Shown here piece by piece: positions 1 to 8,650 of a DNA stretch of 64,000 bases (position 1 is its first letter; every line of letters begins with the position of its first letter). The position numbers were made by a program, and so were the translations under genes. Source of the stretch: CALAZP01 sp041164265 (GTDB taxonomy: Bacteria > Bacteroidota > Bacteroidia > Chitinophagales > Saprospiraceae); the NCBI GenBank assembly GCA_041164265.1, contig JBEAPR010000081.1:81209-145208 (forward strand), read 5' to 3'. Below the pieces are notes generated by a model. That model was not told where the DNA came from and ran no database searches. It saw only the letters and a program-made list of their open reading frames with translations.

Positions 1-2816
1 TTATGGGGCGCTTCTGGTACAATTTCTTTCAATCTATTATTATCCGGTTTAGAAGTCTTGTAATCAATTACCCTAATACTACCATCTGATAGGTATTCGC
101 ATTTATCAATTTTTCCCGTAAGGGGCACTCCTTCAAAAACAGTTCTCTTCACTTCATATTCCACCTGGTAATCTGACAGCCATTTGTTGTAAGACTTCCT
201 ATGATATTCCTCCAACGTACTCTTACCTAAATGTTCAAAAATATCCCTCATGTGAGGCGAGAAAAAGCCTCTTCTTCTAATCATTTCTTCCTCAAAATAA
301 TCAATCAAAGGTTTGGCATTTTCAAACTTGATAGAGTCATTAGCTGCCCACCTGAAATAACGTTCTAAAGACCTATGAATCACCGTACCATAGGTCAAAT
401 GATCATTCGAAGGTCGAGGAACTCCTAAAACCTGGTTGAAATAAAAAGAAGTAGGGCACTTTAAATATTCATTGAGCGATGAAGCACTTAACGACCAATG
501 TTCAAAAAATGCTTCCAGCTGATCAGATTCATTTTCCAAGGATTGACCTATACCATATATTTTTATAGTATCTAAAATAGCTTCCGAAATAGCTGCATCC
601 TCAAATGATTTAGCTTGAATAGGGTGCTGAGTATTGGTTATTACCTCATCAATAAATTGACTGTGAGTCATTTGTTTGCCATTATTCTCCAGACCAAAAG
701 AAAGGTGTAATTGTTTTTTTGCTCGAGTCATAGCCACGTAGAACAGTCTCCTTTTGGCTTCTAAGTGGTCCTCCACCCCACTCAAAGTCAATGTATCGGG
801 TAAAGCAAAAGCGTTAGAGTTGCCTTTTTTATTTTCCCAATTGTCTTTGGTTAATTTAACCATCCAAACATTTTCAAACTCCAATCCTTTAGAACTATGG
901 GCAGTAATCAAATGAACCGCATTCCTATTAGCCGAACCAACAAACATAGGAATGGAAATGTAATGCTCCATCATTCGGTATAATTTCCCCAATAAGGTGT
1001 TTAAATTCAAAGTAGGGTCTCTTTTGATTTCATCTTCGATAAAAACTAAAAAACTCTTAATCATTTGTAAATCGACCTCCTTAGAATCTCCTTTAAGAAT
1101 CTGCTCCATAATACCGCTTTCCCAAACTATAGATCCGACTAACTCTAAAACAGACATTTGATGAACCTGACTGATCCATTTTTCTAAAAATTGCCCTGAT
1201 TTCCTAACCCTTTCCATTTCATCTTCCTTTAAATCTGCTGGCTCTAACTTGGATTCATCCATCAGTAATTCCCTCCAATAGCATTTTTTTCCCTCCATAT
1301 TCCTTCTATATAATGCCATTCTTGTTAAGGTAGAAGCGCCTACTTCCATACATTCGTAATGCAGAATAGGGAATAATAAATGCTCCCCCGAAAAAGGTAC
1401 ATGAGCTTCTTGGTCCAAGTAATTCAATAGGTTATAAATCTGCTTGAAAAGAGGCAAACTAAGAATATCCACTTGTTTTCTGAGCTGCACAGGAATACTA
1501 AACTGCTGGAGGTAAGATGCCAATTCCTCCCCATCCTTGTTCATGTAGAAAATAACAGCCATTTCACTGTATGCTGTACCGTTTTGATGAAGTCTAATAA
1601 TTTCTTCCTTAACCCCCATCATTTCCTGCAAATCATTCTCGTATTGGATGACTTTTATACCACCTTTCAATTCGGCAATCGCTCTATTCTTGGCTATCAA
1701 TTTTTTGGTCAAAGTGGCATTTCCCAATTTATTAATAGCCCTGATTTCATTATTTTCTATAGAGTAAGACGCCGCATCAAGAATCTCCTGAGTAGATCGA
1801 TAATTGTCTTCCAAAACCACTAACTCCATATCATTACCGTATTTCTGGTAGATATTCTTGAGATTTTCTAACCTCGCCCCTTGAAATTCATAAATCGCCT
1901 GATCATCATCACCTACAATAAAAAGGTTAGGGGCATCCCAAAAATCAGCCAATAATTGCAAAATCTGGCTTTGAGAACCATTTGTATCTTGAAATTCATC
2001 TACCAAAAAATATAAGTACCTCTCTCTGTATTCCGCCAAAATGGATTCATCTTCCTGGAAAGCTTTAAGCACCCAATTAATCATATCCCCATATTCATAC
2101 CATCCCTCTTTTTGAAGATAACTTTCGTAAACTTCAAAACACCTAGCCGCTTCCAAGGTCGCCTCCATTCTTTTCGTCTCCTTCTCTATTTTAGCATCAT
2201 TCGGGTCCCCAACTTTTATCCCCCTTTTAGCATTAGGTCTTTTATAATAAAACCCTTCTTTATTAGGAAGATTCCCCAAATAATCTGATACCGCTTTTTC
2301 TATTTTAGCATAAGTCCAATTTTCAAACTTCATCGTGTTAAACAAACTCCTAACATTTCTCTCTTTTGCATATCGACCGCCAGCCTTGGTAAATAATAAA
2401 CTATCTGCTGGCAATTGATCTAATACCCTTCTGATCAAATCAATACGGTCTAAATCAGATATCACCTGCATATGGTGGTGGCCAAATTTTTCAGGATATT
2501 GTTGGATGACCATATTACAAAAGGAATGAAACGTATGAATAGCCACTTTATGCCCTGGAATACCGATAAACTCCACCAGGCGCTTTCGCATCGCCCAAAC
2601 TCCAGATTCTGTGAAAGTAAGGCATAAAATATTCTCAGGTTGGGCATCGGTCTCCATAAGAATCTTTCCAATCCTAGCAGCTAGAATATGCGTTTTTCCT
2701 GTACCGGGACCCGCAATTACCATTACAGGACCTTCAATGGTTTCCACTGCTTTTTTTTGTGAAATATTCAAGCTAGCCAACACCTTTTCAAAGGCAGGTT
2801 TAGTTTTCTTTACCAT
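1..2816 (-). CDS. UvrD/PcrA-type DNA helicase with C-terminal RecB-like nuclease domain (partial)
   Basis: Superfamily 1 ATP-dependent 3'-5' DNA helicase, expected to act in DNA repair or recombination. The frame is open from ATG 2816 to the left edge, so the C-terminal end lies outside the window (about 938 residues seen). Walker A GPGTGKT is at residues 36-42, motif II DEFQD at 273-277, followed by VGDDDQAIYEFQGA, a motif ITAHSSKGLEF and the motif VI region LFYVAMTRAKKQL. Near the edge the sequence VIDYKTSKP (D918, K920) matches the nuclease motif of AddA/RecB-type PD-(D/E)XK domains, so this is a helicase-nuclease rather than plain UvrD. It begins 25 nt after dnaX on the same strand and is probably co-transcribed with it. 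The TTA at positions 1-3 is not in this frame and is not the stop. Confidence 0.9.
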   Translation of the reverse strand, partial: MVKKTKPAFEKVLASLNISQKKAVETIEGPVMVIAGPGTGKTHILAARIGKILMETDAQPENILCLTFTESGVWAMRKRLVEFIGIPGHKVAIHTFHSFCNMVIQQYPEKFGHHHMQVISDLDRIDLIRRVLDQLPADSLLFTKAGGRYAKERNVRSLFNTMKFENWTYAKIEKAVSDYLGNLPNKEGFYYKRPNAKRGIKVGDPNDAKIEKETKRMEATLEAARCFEVYESYLQKEGWYEYGDMINWVLKAFQEDESILAEYRERYLYFLVDEFQDTNGSQSQILQLLADFWDAPNLFIVGDDDQAIYEFQGARLENLKNIYQKYGNDMELVVLEDNYRSTQEILDAASYSIENNEIRAINKLGNATLTKKLIAKNRAIAELKGGIKVIQYENDLQEMMGVKEEIIRLHQNGTAYSEMAVIFYMNKDGEELASYLQQFSIPVQLRKQVDILSLPLFKQIYNLLNYLDQEAHVPFSGEHLLFPILHYECMEVGASTLTRMALYRRNMEGKKCYWRELLMDESKLEPADLKEDEMERVRKSGQFLEKWISQVHQMSVLELVGSIVWESGIMEQILKGDSKEVDLQMIKSFLVFIEDEIKRDPTLNLNTLLGKLYRMMEHYISIPMFVGSANRNAVHLITAHSSKGLEFENVWMVKLTKDNWENKKGNSNAFALPDTLTLSGVEDHLEAKRRLFYVAMTRAKKQLHLSFGLENNGKQMTHSQFIDEVITNTQHPIQAKSFEDAAISEAILDTIKIYGIGQSLENESDQLEAFFEHWSLSASSLNEYLKCPTSFYFNQVLGVPRPSNDHLTYGTVIHRSLERYFRWAANDSIKFENAKPLIDYFEEEMIRRRGFFSPHMRDIFEHLGKSTLEEYHRKSYNKWLSDYQVEYEVKRTVFEGVPLTGKIDKCEYLSDGSIRVIDYKTSKPDNNRLKEIVPEAPH

Positions 2817-2841
2817 GCTTAAATGTTAGAATAAATATTTA

Positions 2842-4533
2842 TTAATTATCGTCGAAATTGAGTTCAAAAGTCTGCTGCAACGTCTCTACTAACGGATATT
2901 TTGCCAATAAAATTTCGTACTTTTCTTTGTTAGATAAGGGTTTGGGTACCTTCTTAATGATCCGTTTATTTTTTTTATTAATAACCACCTTCATCATCAA
3001 GTCCTTTTTTCCAAAAAAAGTTCTAAGCCCTTCCATCAAACCGATTTCAGCCTTAAGAGCAGCTTCTCCCAAAGAAGTCCCCGTTTCTGCAATGACATTA
3101 TTTTTTTCAATCCTCAATTCCGTATTTCTCAATAATGGTTTGATTCCATCCTGGTTAACCTCTTCTACATATTTAGACCAAAACGATTTTAGATTTTCTA
3201 TATTAAATTCAGGGAATGATATTAATTTTTCTTTTTCTTCTGTATTAATAATTTCCTCCGCCATCTGATCTATACTTTTCAACTTGGGCATTTTCTTAAT
3301 GCCGCTTTCCATATTAGGGCTTGGAGTCAGTGGCTCTGCAACTAAGTGATTCGACTTTTTAACAGATTGGGGCTTTTTAACAACCGAGGAAGAGGGTTTT
3401 TCTATGCCAGTTTCATTTTTTTTTTCCGGAATTTCAAAATCCCGGTTTACATAGCACATTTTTATCAGCGCCAATTCAACATGTAAACGCCTGTTTTTGG
3501 CAGCTTTATAACTTAAGTCGCAACTATTTGAAATTTCAATTCCAGACAAAATGAATGATTCAGGAGTAATTTCAGCTTGCTCTTTATAGCGCTTTTTTAA
3601 TTGGTCTCCCACATCGAGTAAAGGAATAGTTTCAGGAACCTTGGCCATCAATAAATCTCTAAAATGTCCTGCCAGACCATTAATAAATAAATCAGGTTCG
3701 AAACCATTCTGGATGACTTCGTCAAAAAGTAAAAGTAGATCAGCTACATCTCCTAACATCATGAACTCTGCCGCCTTAAAAAAATAATCGTAGTCTAGAA
3801 TATTCAATTGTTCAACCGCATCCTTGTACAACAGCCGATTACCGCCAAAAGCTACTAACCGGTCAAAAATTGACAATGCATCTCTTAATGCCCCATCAGA
3901 TTTCTGAGCAATAATATGCAAAGCATCATTTTCTACTTCTATTCCTTCTCGTTGACAAATCCCATTGAGATGCCCAACCATTTTTTCTGGCTCAATTCTT
4001 TTGAAATCATAAATTTGACATCGAGAAAGAATAGTTGGTAAAATTTTATGGCGCTCCGTGGTAGCTAAAATAAATATAGCATGAGCCGGAGGCTCTTCCA
4101 AGGTTTTTAAAAAGGCATTGAAAGCTGATGAGGAAAGCATGTGAACCTCATCAATAATGAAAACCTTATATCTACCCTTTTGGGGTTGAAAACGCACTTG
4201 TTCTACCAATCCTTTTATGTGGTCTACTGTGTTATTGGAAGCCGCATCTAGTTCAATAATATTAAAGGAACTATTGGTATTAAAAGACAAACAAGAGTTA
4301 CATTGATTGCAAGGCTCTTTGTCCTCTCCAGGATTTTCACAATTAATGACCCGAGCTAAAATTCTTGCACAGGTGGTTTTACCGACCCCTCTTGGTCCAC
4401 AAAATAGAAATGCGTGGGCCAAATGATTGCTAACTAAAGCCTTTTTTAAAGTTTGAGTAATATGCTCCTGACCAACTACTTCGTCAAACCTAACGGGTCT
4501 GTATTTTCTCGCAGATACCACATAATTACTCAT
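2842..4533 (-). CDS. dnaX: DNA polymerase III subunit gamma/tau
   Basis: Clamp-loader ATPase of the replicative polymerase. Residues 1-365 hold the conserved AAA+ and collar domains: Walker A GPRGVGKT at 46-53, a four-cysteine zinc module (CENPGEDKEPCNQCNSC), Walker B IIDEVHML and the sensor LSRCQIYDF. Domain III ends near VELALIKMCYV. The lysine-rich remainder (about 370-563) corresponds to the divergent tau domains. A run of ten A residues in the coding strand (plus-strand T at 3416-3425, codons 370-373) lies just after domain III; a one-base slip in either direction meets a stop within a few codons, which would give a gamma-like product of about 373-376 residues. The gene heads a unit with the downstream helicase and has a full consensus promoter. 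Confidence 0.97.
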   Translation of the reverse strand: MSNYVVSARKYRPVRFDEVVGQEHITQTLKKALVSNHLAHAFLFCGPRGVGKTTCARILARVINCENPGEDKEPCNQCNSCLSFNTNSSFNIIELDAASNNTVDHIKGLVEQVRFQPQKGRYKVFIIDEVHMLSSSAFNAFLKTLEEPPAHAIFILATTERHKILPTILSRCQIYDFKRIEPEKMVGHLNGICQREGIEVENDALHIIAQKSDGALRDALSIFDRLVAFGGNRLLYKDAVEQLNILDYDYFFKAAEFMMLGDVADLLLLFDEVIQNGFEPDLFINGLAGHFRDLLMAKVPETIPLLDVGDQLKKRYKEQAEITPESFILSGIEISNSCDLSYKAAKNRRLHVELALIKMCYVNRDFEIPEKKNETGIEKPSSSVVKKPQSVKKSNHLVAEPLTPSPNMESGIKKMPKLKSIDQMAEEIINTEEKEKLISFPEFNIENLKSFWSKYVEEVNQDGIKPLLRNTELRIEKNNVIAETGTSLGEAALKAEIGLMEGLRTFFGKKDLMMKVVINKKNKRIIKKVPKPLSNKEKYEILLAKYPLVETLQQTFELNFDDN

Positions 4534-4558
4534 GCCAACCTAATATAAAGTGTTTATT

Positions 4559-4591
4559 CAAATATAAGCCTTTAAACATTTAACCACCAAA
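4559..4591 (-). promoter_or_regulatory. Consensus Bacteroidota promoter of dnaX
   Basis: On the minus strand, TTTG (4591-4588) is followed after 21 nt by TATATTTG (4566-4559). This matches the known -33 TTTG / -7 TAnnTTTG promoter of the phylum. The -7 box ends 25 nt before the dnaX ATG at 4533. It is the only site in the window where I could match both boxes with canonical spacing. Confidence 0.7.
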
Positions 4592-4605
4592 TTTGGTTTG
4601 CCGAG

Positions 4606-4613
4606 TATCTTTG
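4606..4613 (+). promoter_or_regulatory. -7 element TATCTTTG before nadE
   Basis: Matches TAnnTTTG and ends 4 nt before the nadE start codon, which would make the transcript nearly leaderless. No TTTG at the expected -33 distance. Confidence 0.4.
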
Positions 4614-4617
4614 AGTC

Positions 4618-6255
4618 ATGAAAATATCACTTGCACAGTTTGACCCCATTATAGGGGATTTTAAGACCAATAGTCTTAAAATTCAAAAATTTATTAACGT
4701 CGCAATTGAACAAGGAGCGGATTTAATTTGCTTCCCTGAACTTGCTACCTGTGGATATCCTCCCCAAGACTTACTTTTGTTTAACGATTTTTTAAAAGGC
4801 TCCAATGATTTAATTCAATCCCTACTTCCTTTATCCCACAAAATAGGCATTATAATAGGTGCTCCATTGGTTAATGAACATTCCGTAGGAAAGCCGCTCT
4901 TCAATGCTGCATTTCTTTTACATCGGGGAAGTATTCAAAAGGTAATCAAAAAAACGTTATTACCTACTTACGATATATTTGATGAAAATCGATATTTTGA
5001 ATCCAACGATAATTGGGAACTAATCACTTTCAAGAATAAAAAAATAGCCTTAACTATATGTGAAGATATCTGGAATATTGGGCCCCAGCAACCGCTCTAT
5101 AAAATCACACCAATGGATCAATTAAATCCACTTCACCCGGATTTAATGATTAACATCAGTGCTTCTCCATTTTCAAAAGACCATCACCTAGAAAGGTTAG
5201 CGGTATTACAAGCCAATTCGAAAAGATATCAAATTCCCATTTTTTATGTAAATCAGGTAGGAGCGCAAACTGATATTTTGTTTGACGGAGGCTCCTGTGT
5301 TCTTGATGAAGATGGAAAATTAATCGCAGATTTTCCAGCATTCGAAGAGGCTTTAAAGACTTTCGATACAGCAGCATTAGACCAATCGAACAAAATTTTT
5401 CCCGAAGGGCTTAACCATATGGCTTTTTTGGAAAAAGCACTGATTAATGGAATCAGAGGTTTCTTCAGTAAATTAAATATAAAAACTGCTGTTTTAGGTC
5501 TTTCCGGAGGAATAGATTCCGCTGTAACTGCAGTTTTAGCCGTTAAAGCCTTAGGGGCACAGAATGTGAGAGCGTTATTAATGCCTTCCAAATATTCTTC
5601 CCACCATTCAGTGGAGGATGCAGTAACTCTTGCCCAGAACCTCTCCATCTCTTACGATATTTTACCTATTCTCGATTTAGTTACTGCTTATGACCAAAAC
5701 TTAGCAGAACTTTTTGCCAATACTACATTTTCTTTAGCTGAAGAAAATATTCAAGCTCGAATACGCGGCAATCTGTTAATGGCGATATCGAATAAGTTTG
5801 GCAACCTATTACTGAATACTAGTAACAAAAGTGAATTGGCCGTAGGATATGGAACCTTATATGGCGATTTATGTGGAGGCCTTTCGGTTTTAGGAGATGT
5901 TTATAAAACAGAAGTTTACAGCCTGGCTAGATGGATGAATCGCAATGAAGAAATGATTCCTAATCATACCATAACCAAACCACCCTCAGCTGAGTTAAGG
6001 CCTGATCAAAAAGATGCTGATTCGCTGCCGCCGTATGAAATTCTTGATCAAATACTTTTCCATTTCATAGAGAAAGAACAAAGCACATCGGAGATTATCG
6101 CTCGAGGATTCGATCGGGAAACTGTCAATCAAATTATTGGTTTAGTCAACCGAAATGAATTTAAAAGGTACCAAACTGCTCCTGTTTTGAGGGTAACTAA
6201 AAAATCATTTGGCAGTGGGAGAAGACTTCCAATCGTAGCCAAATACACCAATTAA
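4618..6255 (+). CDS. nadE: Glutamine-dependent NAD+ synthetase
   Basis: Converts nicotinic acid adenine dinucleotide to NAD+ using ammonia from glutamine; cytosolic. Two domains are visible. The N-terminal nitrilase-fold glutaminase has the triad E41 (CFPELATCGYPP), K112 (KKTLLPTYDIFDENRYFE) and C148 (LTICEDIW). The C-terminal synthetase has the ATP pyrophosphatase loop SGGIDS at 296-301. At 545 residues it has the usual length of this two-domain form (shorter than the mycobacterial type). It stands alone, divergent from dnaX with an 84-nt gap holding both promoters. Confidence 0.96.
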   Translation: MKISLAQFDPIIGDFKTNSLKIQKFINVAIEQGADLICFPELATCGYPPQDLLLFNDFLKGSNDLIQSLLPLSHKIGIIIGAPLVNEHSVGKPLFNAAFLLHRGSIQKVIKKTLLPTYDIFDENRYFESNDNWELITFKNKKIALTICEDIWNIGPQQPLYKITPMDQLNPLHPDLMINISASPFSKDHHLERLAVLQANSKRYQIPIFYVNQVGAQTDILFDGGSCVLDEDGKLIADFPAFEEALKTFDTAALDQSNKIFPEGLNHMAFLEKALINGIRGFFSKLNIKTAVLGLSGGIDSAVTAVLAVKALGAQNVRALLMPSKYSSHHSVEDAVTLAQNLSISYDILPILDLVTAYDQNLAELFANTTFSLAEENIQARIRGNLLMAISNKFGNLLLNTSNKSELAVGYGTLYGDLCGGLSVLGDVYKTEVYSLARWMNRNEEMIPNHTITKPPSAELRPDQKDADSLPPYEILDQILFHFIEKEQSTSEIIARGFDRETVNQIIGLVNRNEFKRYQTAPVLRVTKKSFGSGRRLPIVAKYTN

Positions 6256-6285
6256 AAGGAAATCTATGGAATCAAAATTTTATCA

Positions 6286-6293
6286 TAAATTTG
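6286..6293 (+). promoter_or_regulatory. -7 element TAAATTTG before ettA
   Basis: Matches TAnnTTTG, 41 nt upstream of the ettA ATG in an 79-nt gap after nadE. Assigned by motif match only. Confidence 0.45.
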
Positions 6294-6334
6294 GTCCAAA
6301 CTCCTGAATTCATTCAACCCACAACAAAAATATT

Positions 6335-8014
6335 ATGTCTGACAACAAAGTGATTTTCGCCATGGAAGGCGTTTCTAAAACCTTTCCGCCTAGCAAAAAA
6401 GTCCTCAACAATATTTGGTTATCCTTTTTCTACGGAGCAAAAATTGGCGTACTCGGTCTTAATGGCTCTGGAAAATCAACTTTGCTAAAAATTATTGCTG
6501 GAGTAGATCAAAATTTTGAGGGGAAGGTAAGTTTCGACAAAAGTTATAAAATTGGATACCTTCAGCAGGAACCTGAGTTAGATGAAAAAAAGACGGTCAA
6601 ACAGGTTGTTGAAGAAGGCGTTCAAGAAATTGTCGATATGATGCAAGCTTACGAAGACATCAATTTGAAGCTAGCCGAGCCTATGGATAATGACCAAATG
6701 ATGGCTTTAATAGAGCAGCAGGGAGAACTAATGGAAAAATTGGAGCACGCCAATGCTTGGGAATTGGACAACAAACTCAATACGGCTATGGAGGCGCTTA
6801 GATGCCCTCCCGAAGATGCGTTAATTGGCCCTTTATCTGGTGGAGAAAAAAGAAGAGTTGCACTGGCAAGACTTTTACTTTCCAACCCTGACATTCTTCT
6901 TTTGGATGAACCTACCAACCACTTGGACGCAGAATCCGTCCATTGGTTAGAGCAATTTTTGAAGAATTTCCCAGGAACCGTTATTGCAGTTACGCACGAT
7001 AGATACTTCTTGGATAACGTAGCTGGTTGGATATTAGAATTAGATCGGGGAGAAGGAATTCCTTGGCAGGGCAATTATTCCTCTTGGTTGGAGCAAAAAG
7101 CCAAAAGATTAGAGCAAGAGGAAAAATCTGAAAGCAAAAGGCGCAAAACATTACAAAGAGAACTTGAATGGATAAGAATGGCTCCAAAGGCCAAACAGGC
7201 CAAGGGAAAAGCAAGGTTAAATGCTTATGAAAAACTAGCAGATGAGGAATCAAAAGCTAAAGAGGCCAAATTGGAAATTTTTATCCCTACAGGACCTAGA
7301 CTTGGGGATAAAGTAATAGAAGTTGAGGGGATATCCAAAGGATTTGGTGATCGTTTGTTGATTGACAATTTAAGTATGTCTGTTCCCAAAAATGCCATAG
7401 TAGGTATCATTGGTCCTAACGGAGTAGGCAAATCAACCCTATTCAGAATGATAATGGGACAAGAGCAGCCTGACAAAGGAAAAATTGTTCTTGGCGATAC
7501 CGTCCAATTGGCTTATGTAGATCAGAGTCATAATGAATTGCAAGACAGTGAAAAAACAGTTTATGATGTTATAAGCGGGGGATTGGATTTGATTACTGTG
7601 GGTTCTACTTCCGTTAATGCTAGGGCATATCTAAGTAAATTTAATTTCTCAGGTCCCGATCAACAAAAGAAAATTGGAATGTTGTCTGGAGGGGAAAGGA
7701 ATAGAGTACATTTGGCCATGACTCTAAAAGAAGGAGGAAACGTTTTATTGCTGGATGAACCTACGAATGATATAGACGTCAATACCTTGCGAGCTCTAGA
7801 AGATGCCCTAGATGATTTTGCCGGTTGTGTAATGGTCATTTCGCACGACAGATGGTTTATCGATAGATTGGCTACCCACATATTGGCTTTTGAAGATGAT
7901 GGTTCTTTGGTTTTCTTTGAGGGCAATTATTCCGACTATGAAGAAGCTAAAAAAGAGCGATTAGGAGACATTACTCCTAAAAGGCCTCGATTCAAAAATG
8001 TAATTAATCGTTAA
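6335..8014 (+). CDS. ettA: ABC-F translation factor EttA (energy-dependent translational throttle)
   Basis: Cytosolic ABC-F ATPase without membrane domains that binds the ribosomal E site and gates early elongation according to ATP/ADP. Two ATPase cassettes are visible: first Walker A GLNGSGKS at residues 41-48, signature LSGGEKRRVALAR and Walker B LLLDEPTNHLDAES; second GPNGVGKST, LSGGERNRVHLA and LLLDEPTNDIDVNTLRALE. A charged linker (about 250-315) separates them. The 559-residue length and the DVNTLRALE ending of the second Walker B fit EttA rather than other ABC-F paralogs. It is convergent with the thioredoxin-like gene, with stops only 2 nt apart and no visible terminator hairpin. Confidence 0.93.
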   Translation: MSDNKVIFAMEGVSKTFPPSKKVLNNIWLSFFYGAKIGVLGLNGSGKSTLLKIIAGVDQNFEGKVSFDKSYKIGYLQQEPELDEKKTVKQVVEEGVQEIVDMMQAYEDINLKLAEPMDNDQMMALIEQQGELMEKLEHANAWELDNKLNTAMEALRCPPEDALIGPLSGGEKRRVALARLLLSNPDILLLDEPTNHLDAESVHWLEQFLKNFPGTVIAVTHDRYFLDNVAGWILELDRGEGIPWQGNYSSWLEQKAKRLEQEEKSESKRRKTLQRELEWIRMAPKAKQAKGKARLNAYEKLADEESKAKEAKLEIFIPTGPRLGDKVIEVEGISKGFGDRLLIDNLSMSVPKNAIVGIIGPNGVGKSTLFRMIMGQEQPDKGKIVLGDTVQLAYVDQSHNELQDSEKTVYDVISGGLDLITVGSTSVNARAYLSKFNFSGPDQQKKIGMLSGGERNRVHLAMTLKEGGNVLLLDEPTNDIDVNTLRALEDALDDFAGCVMVISHDRWFIDRLATHILAFEDDGSLVFFEGNYSDYEEAKKERLGDITPKRPRFKNVINR

Positions 8015-8016
8015 CT

Positions 8017-8577
8017 TTATGAATCTTTCCACTTAATATTACAGCCCCCACTGGGATACTGAACGGAACTAATCGGTTGTAGAGAAAGCAACGCATCTAT
8101 GGCAGCGCGCAAATCTTTTCCCGTAAGGGGCTTATCGTTACCAGGTCTTGAATCATCGAGTCTACCTCGGTAAACTAAAGATTTGTTTTCGTCAAAAAGA
8201 AAAAAATCAGGCGTACATGCAGCATCGTACGAACGCGCTACTTCTTGGGTTTCATCAAACAGATATGGAAAATCATAGCCCTCCTTTAAAGCGTGCTTTT
8301 TCATCATCTCTGGACTATCTTGGGGATATTTATCGGCATCGTTAGAACTAATTCCGATAAAGCCTACGCCTTTACTCTTATAATTTTGAACCAATCTTAC
8401 CAATTCTGGATTGACGTGAATGACATACGGACAATGATTGCATAAAAACATAACCAAAGTCGCTTTATTATTAAACAAATCATCCGCATCTAAAATTTTA
8501 TCGGTTATGGTGTCCACTAATTTAAATTTGGGAGCTATAGTCCCTAATGATAACATTTTGGATGGCGTGAAAGACAT
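8017..8577 (-). CDS. Thioredoxin-like redoxin family protein (AhpC/TSA-type)
   Basis: A 186-residue thioredoxin-fold protein with the redox motif C46-N-H-C49 in the context FLCNHCPYV. It belongs to the Bacteroidota/cyanobacterial redoxin group that has CNHCPYV near residue 45, a TPDFFLFD stretch (cis-proline region) and the C-terminal GGCNIKWK motif. I see no signal peptide, so it is probably cytosolic. Substrate unknown; either thiol-peroxidase or thiol-disulfide exchange activity is possible. Single gene, divergent from mnmG. Confidence 0.85.
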   Translation of the reverse strand: MSFTPSKMLSLGTIAPKFKLVDTITDKILDADDLFNNKATLVMFLCNHCPYVIHVNPELVRLVQNYKSKGVGFIGISSNDADKYPQDSPEMMKKHALKEGYDFPYLFDETQEVARSYDAACTPDFFLFDENKSLVYRGRLDDSRPGNDKPLTGKDLRAAIDALLSLQPISSVQYPSGGCNIKWKDS

Positions 8578-8622
8578 ATTTTTGCTTTTTCGCTAAATTA
8601 AATTTTATGTTCTCATTATTCG

Positions 8623-8630
8623 TATTTTTG
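8623..8630 (+). promoter_or_regulatory. -7 element TATTTTTG before mnmG
   Basis: Matches TAnnTTTG, ending 20 nt before the mnmG start codon. Confidence 0.5.
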
Positions 8631-8650
8631 CACACATAATTACAAATTAT

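Noticed and set aside
1..3. TTA at the left edge as the stop codon of the helicase gene
   Set aside because: The gene's codons have their low base at multiples of three (3-5, 6-8 and so on), so this TTA is out of frame and the gene runs off the window.
1473..1823. A 116-codon plus-strand frame
   Set aside because: Lies wholly inside the helicase gene on the opposite strand, with no family-like sequence; a shadow frame.
2966..2985. A8 run near the 3' end of dnaX as the gamma-producing slip site
   Set aside because: It lies near codon 523, far past the domain III boundary, so a slip there would not give a gamma-sized product; the A10 run at 3416-3425 fits better.
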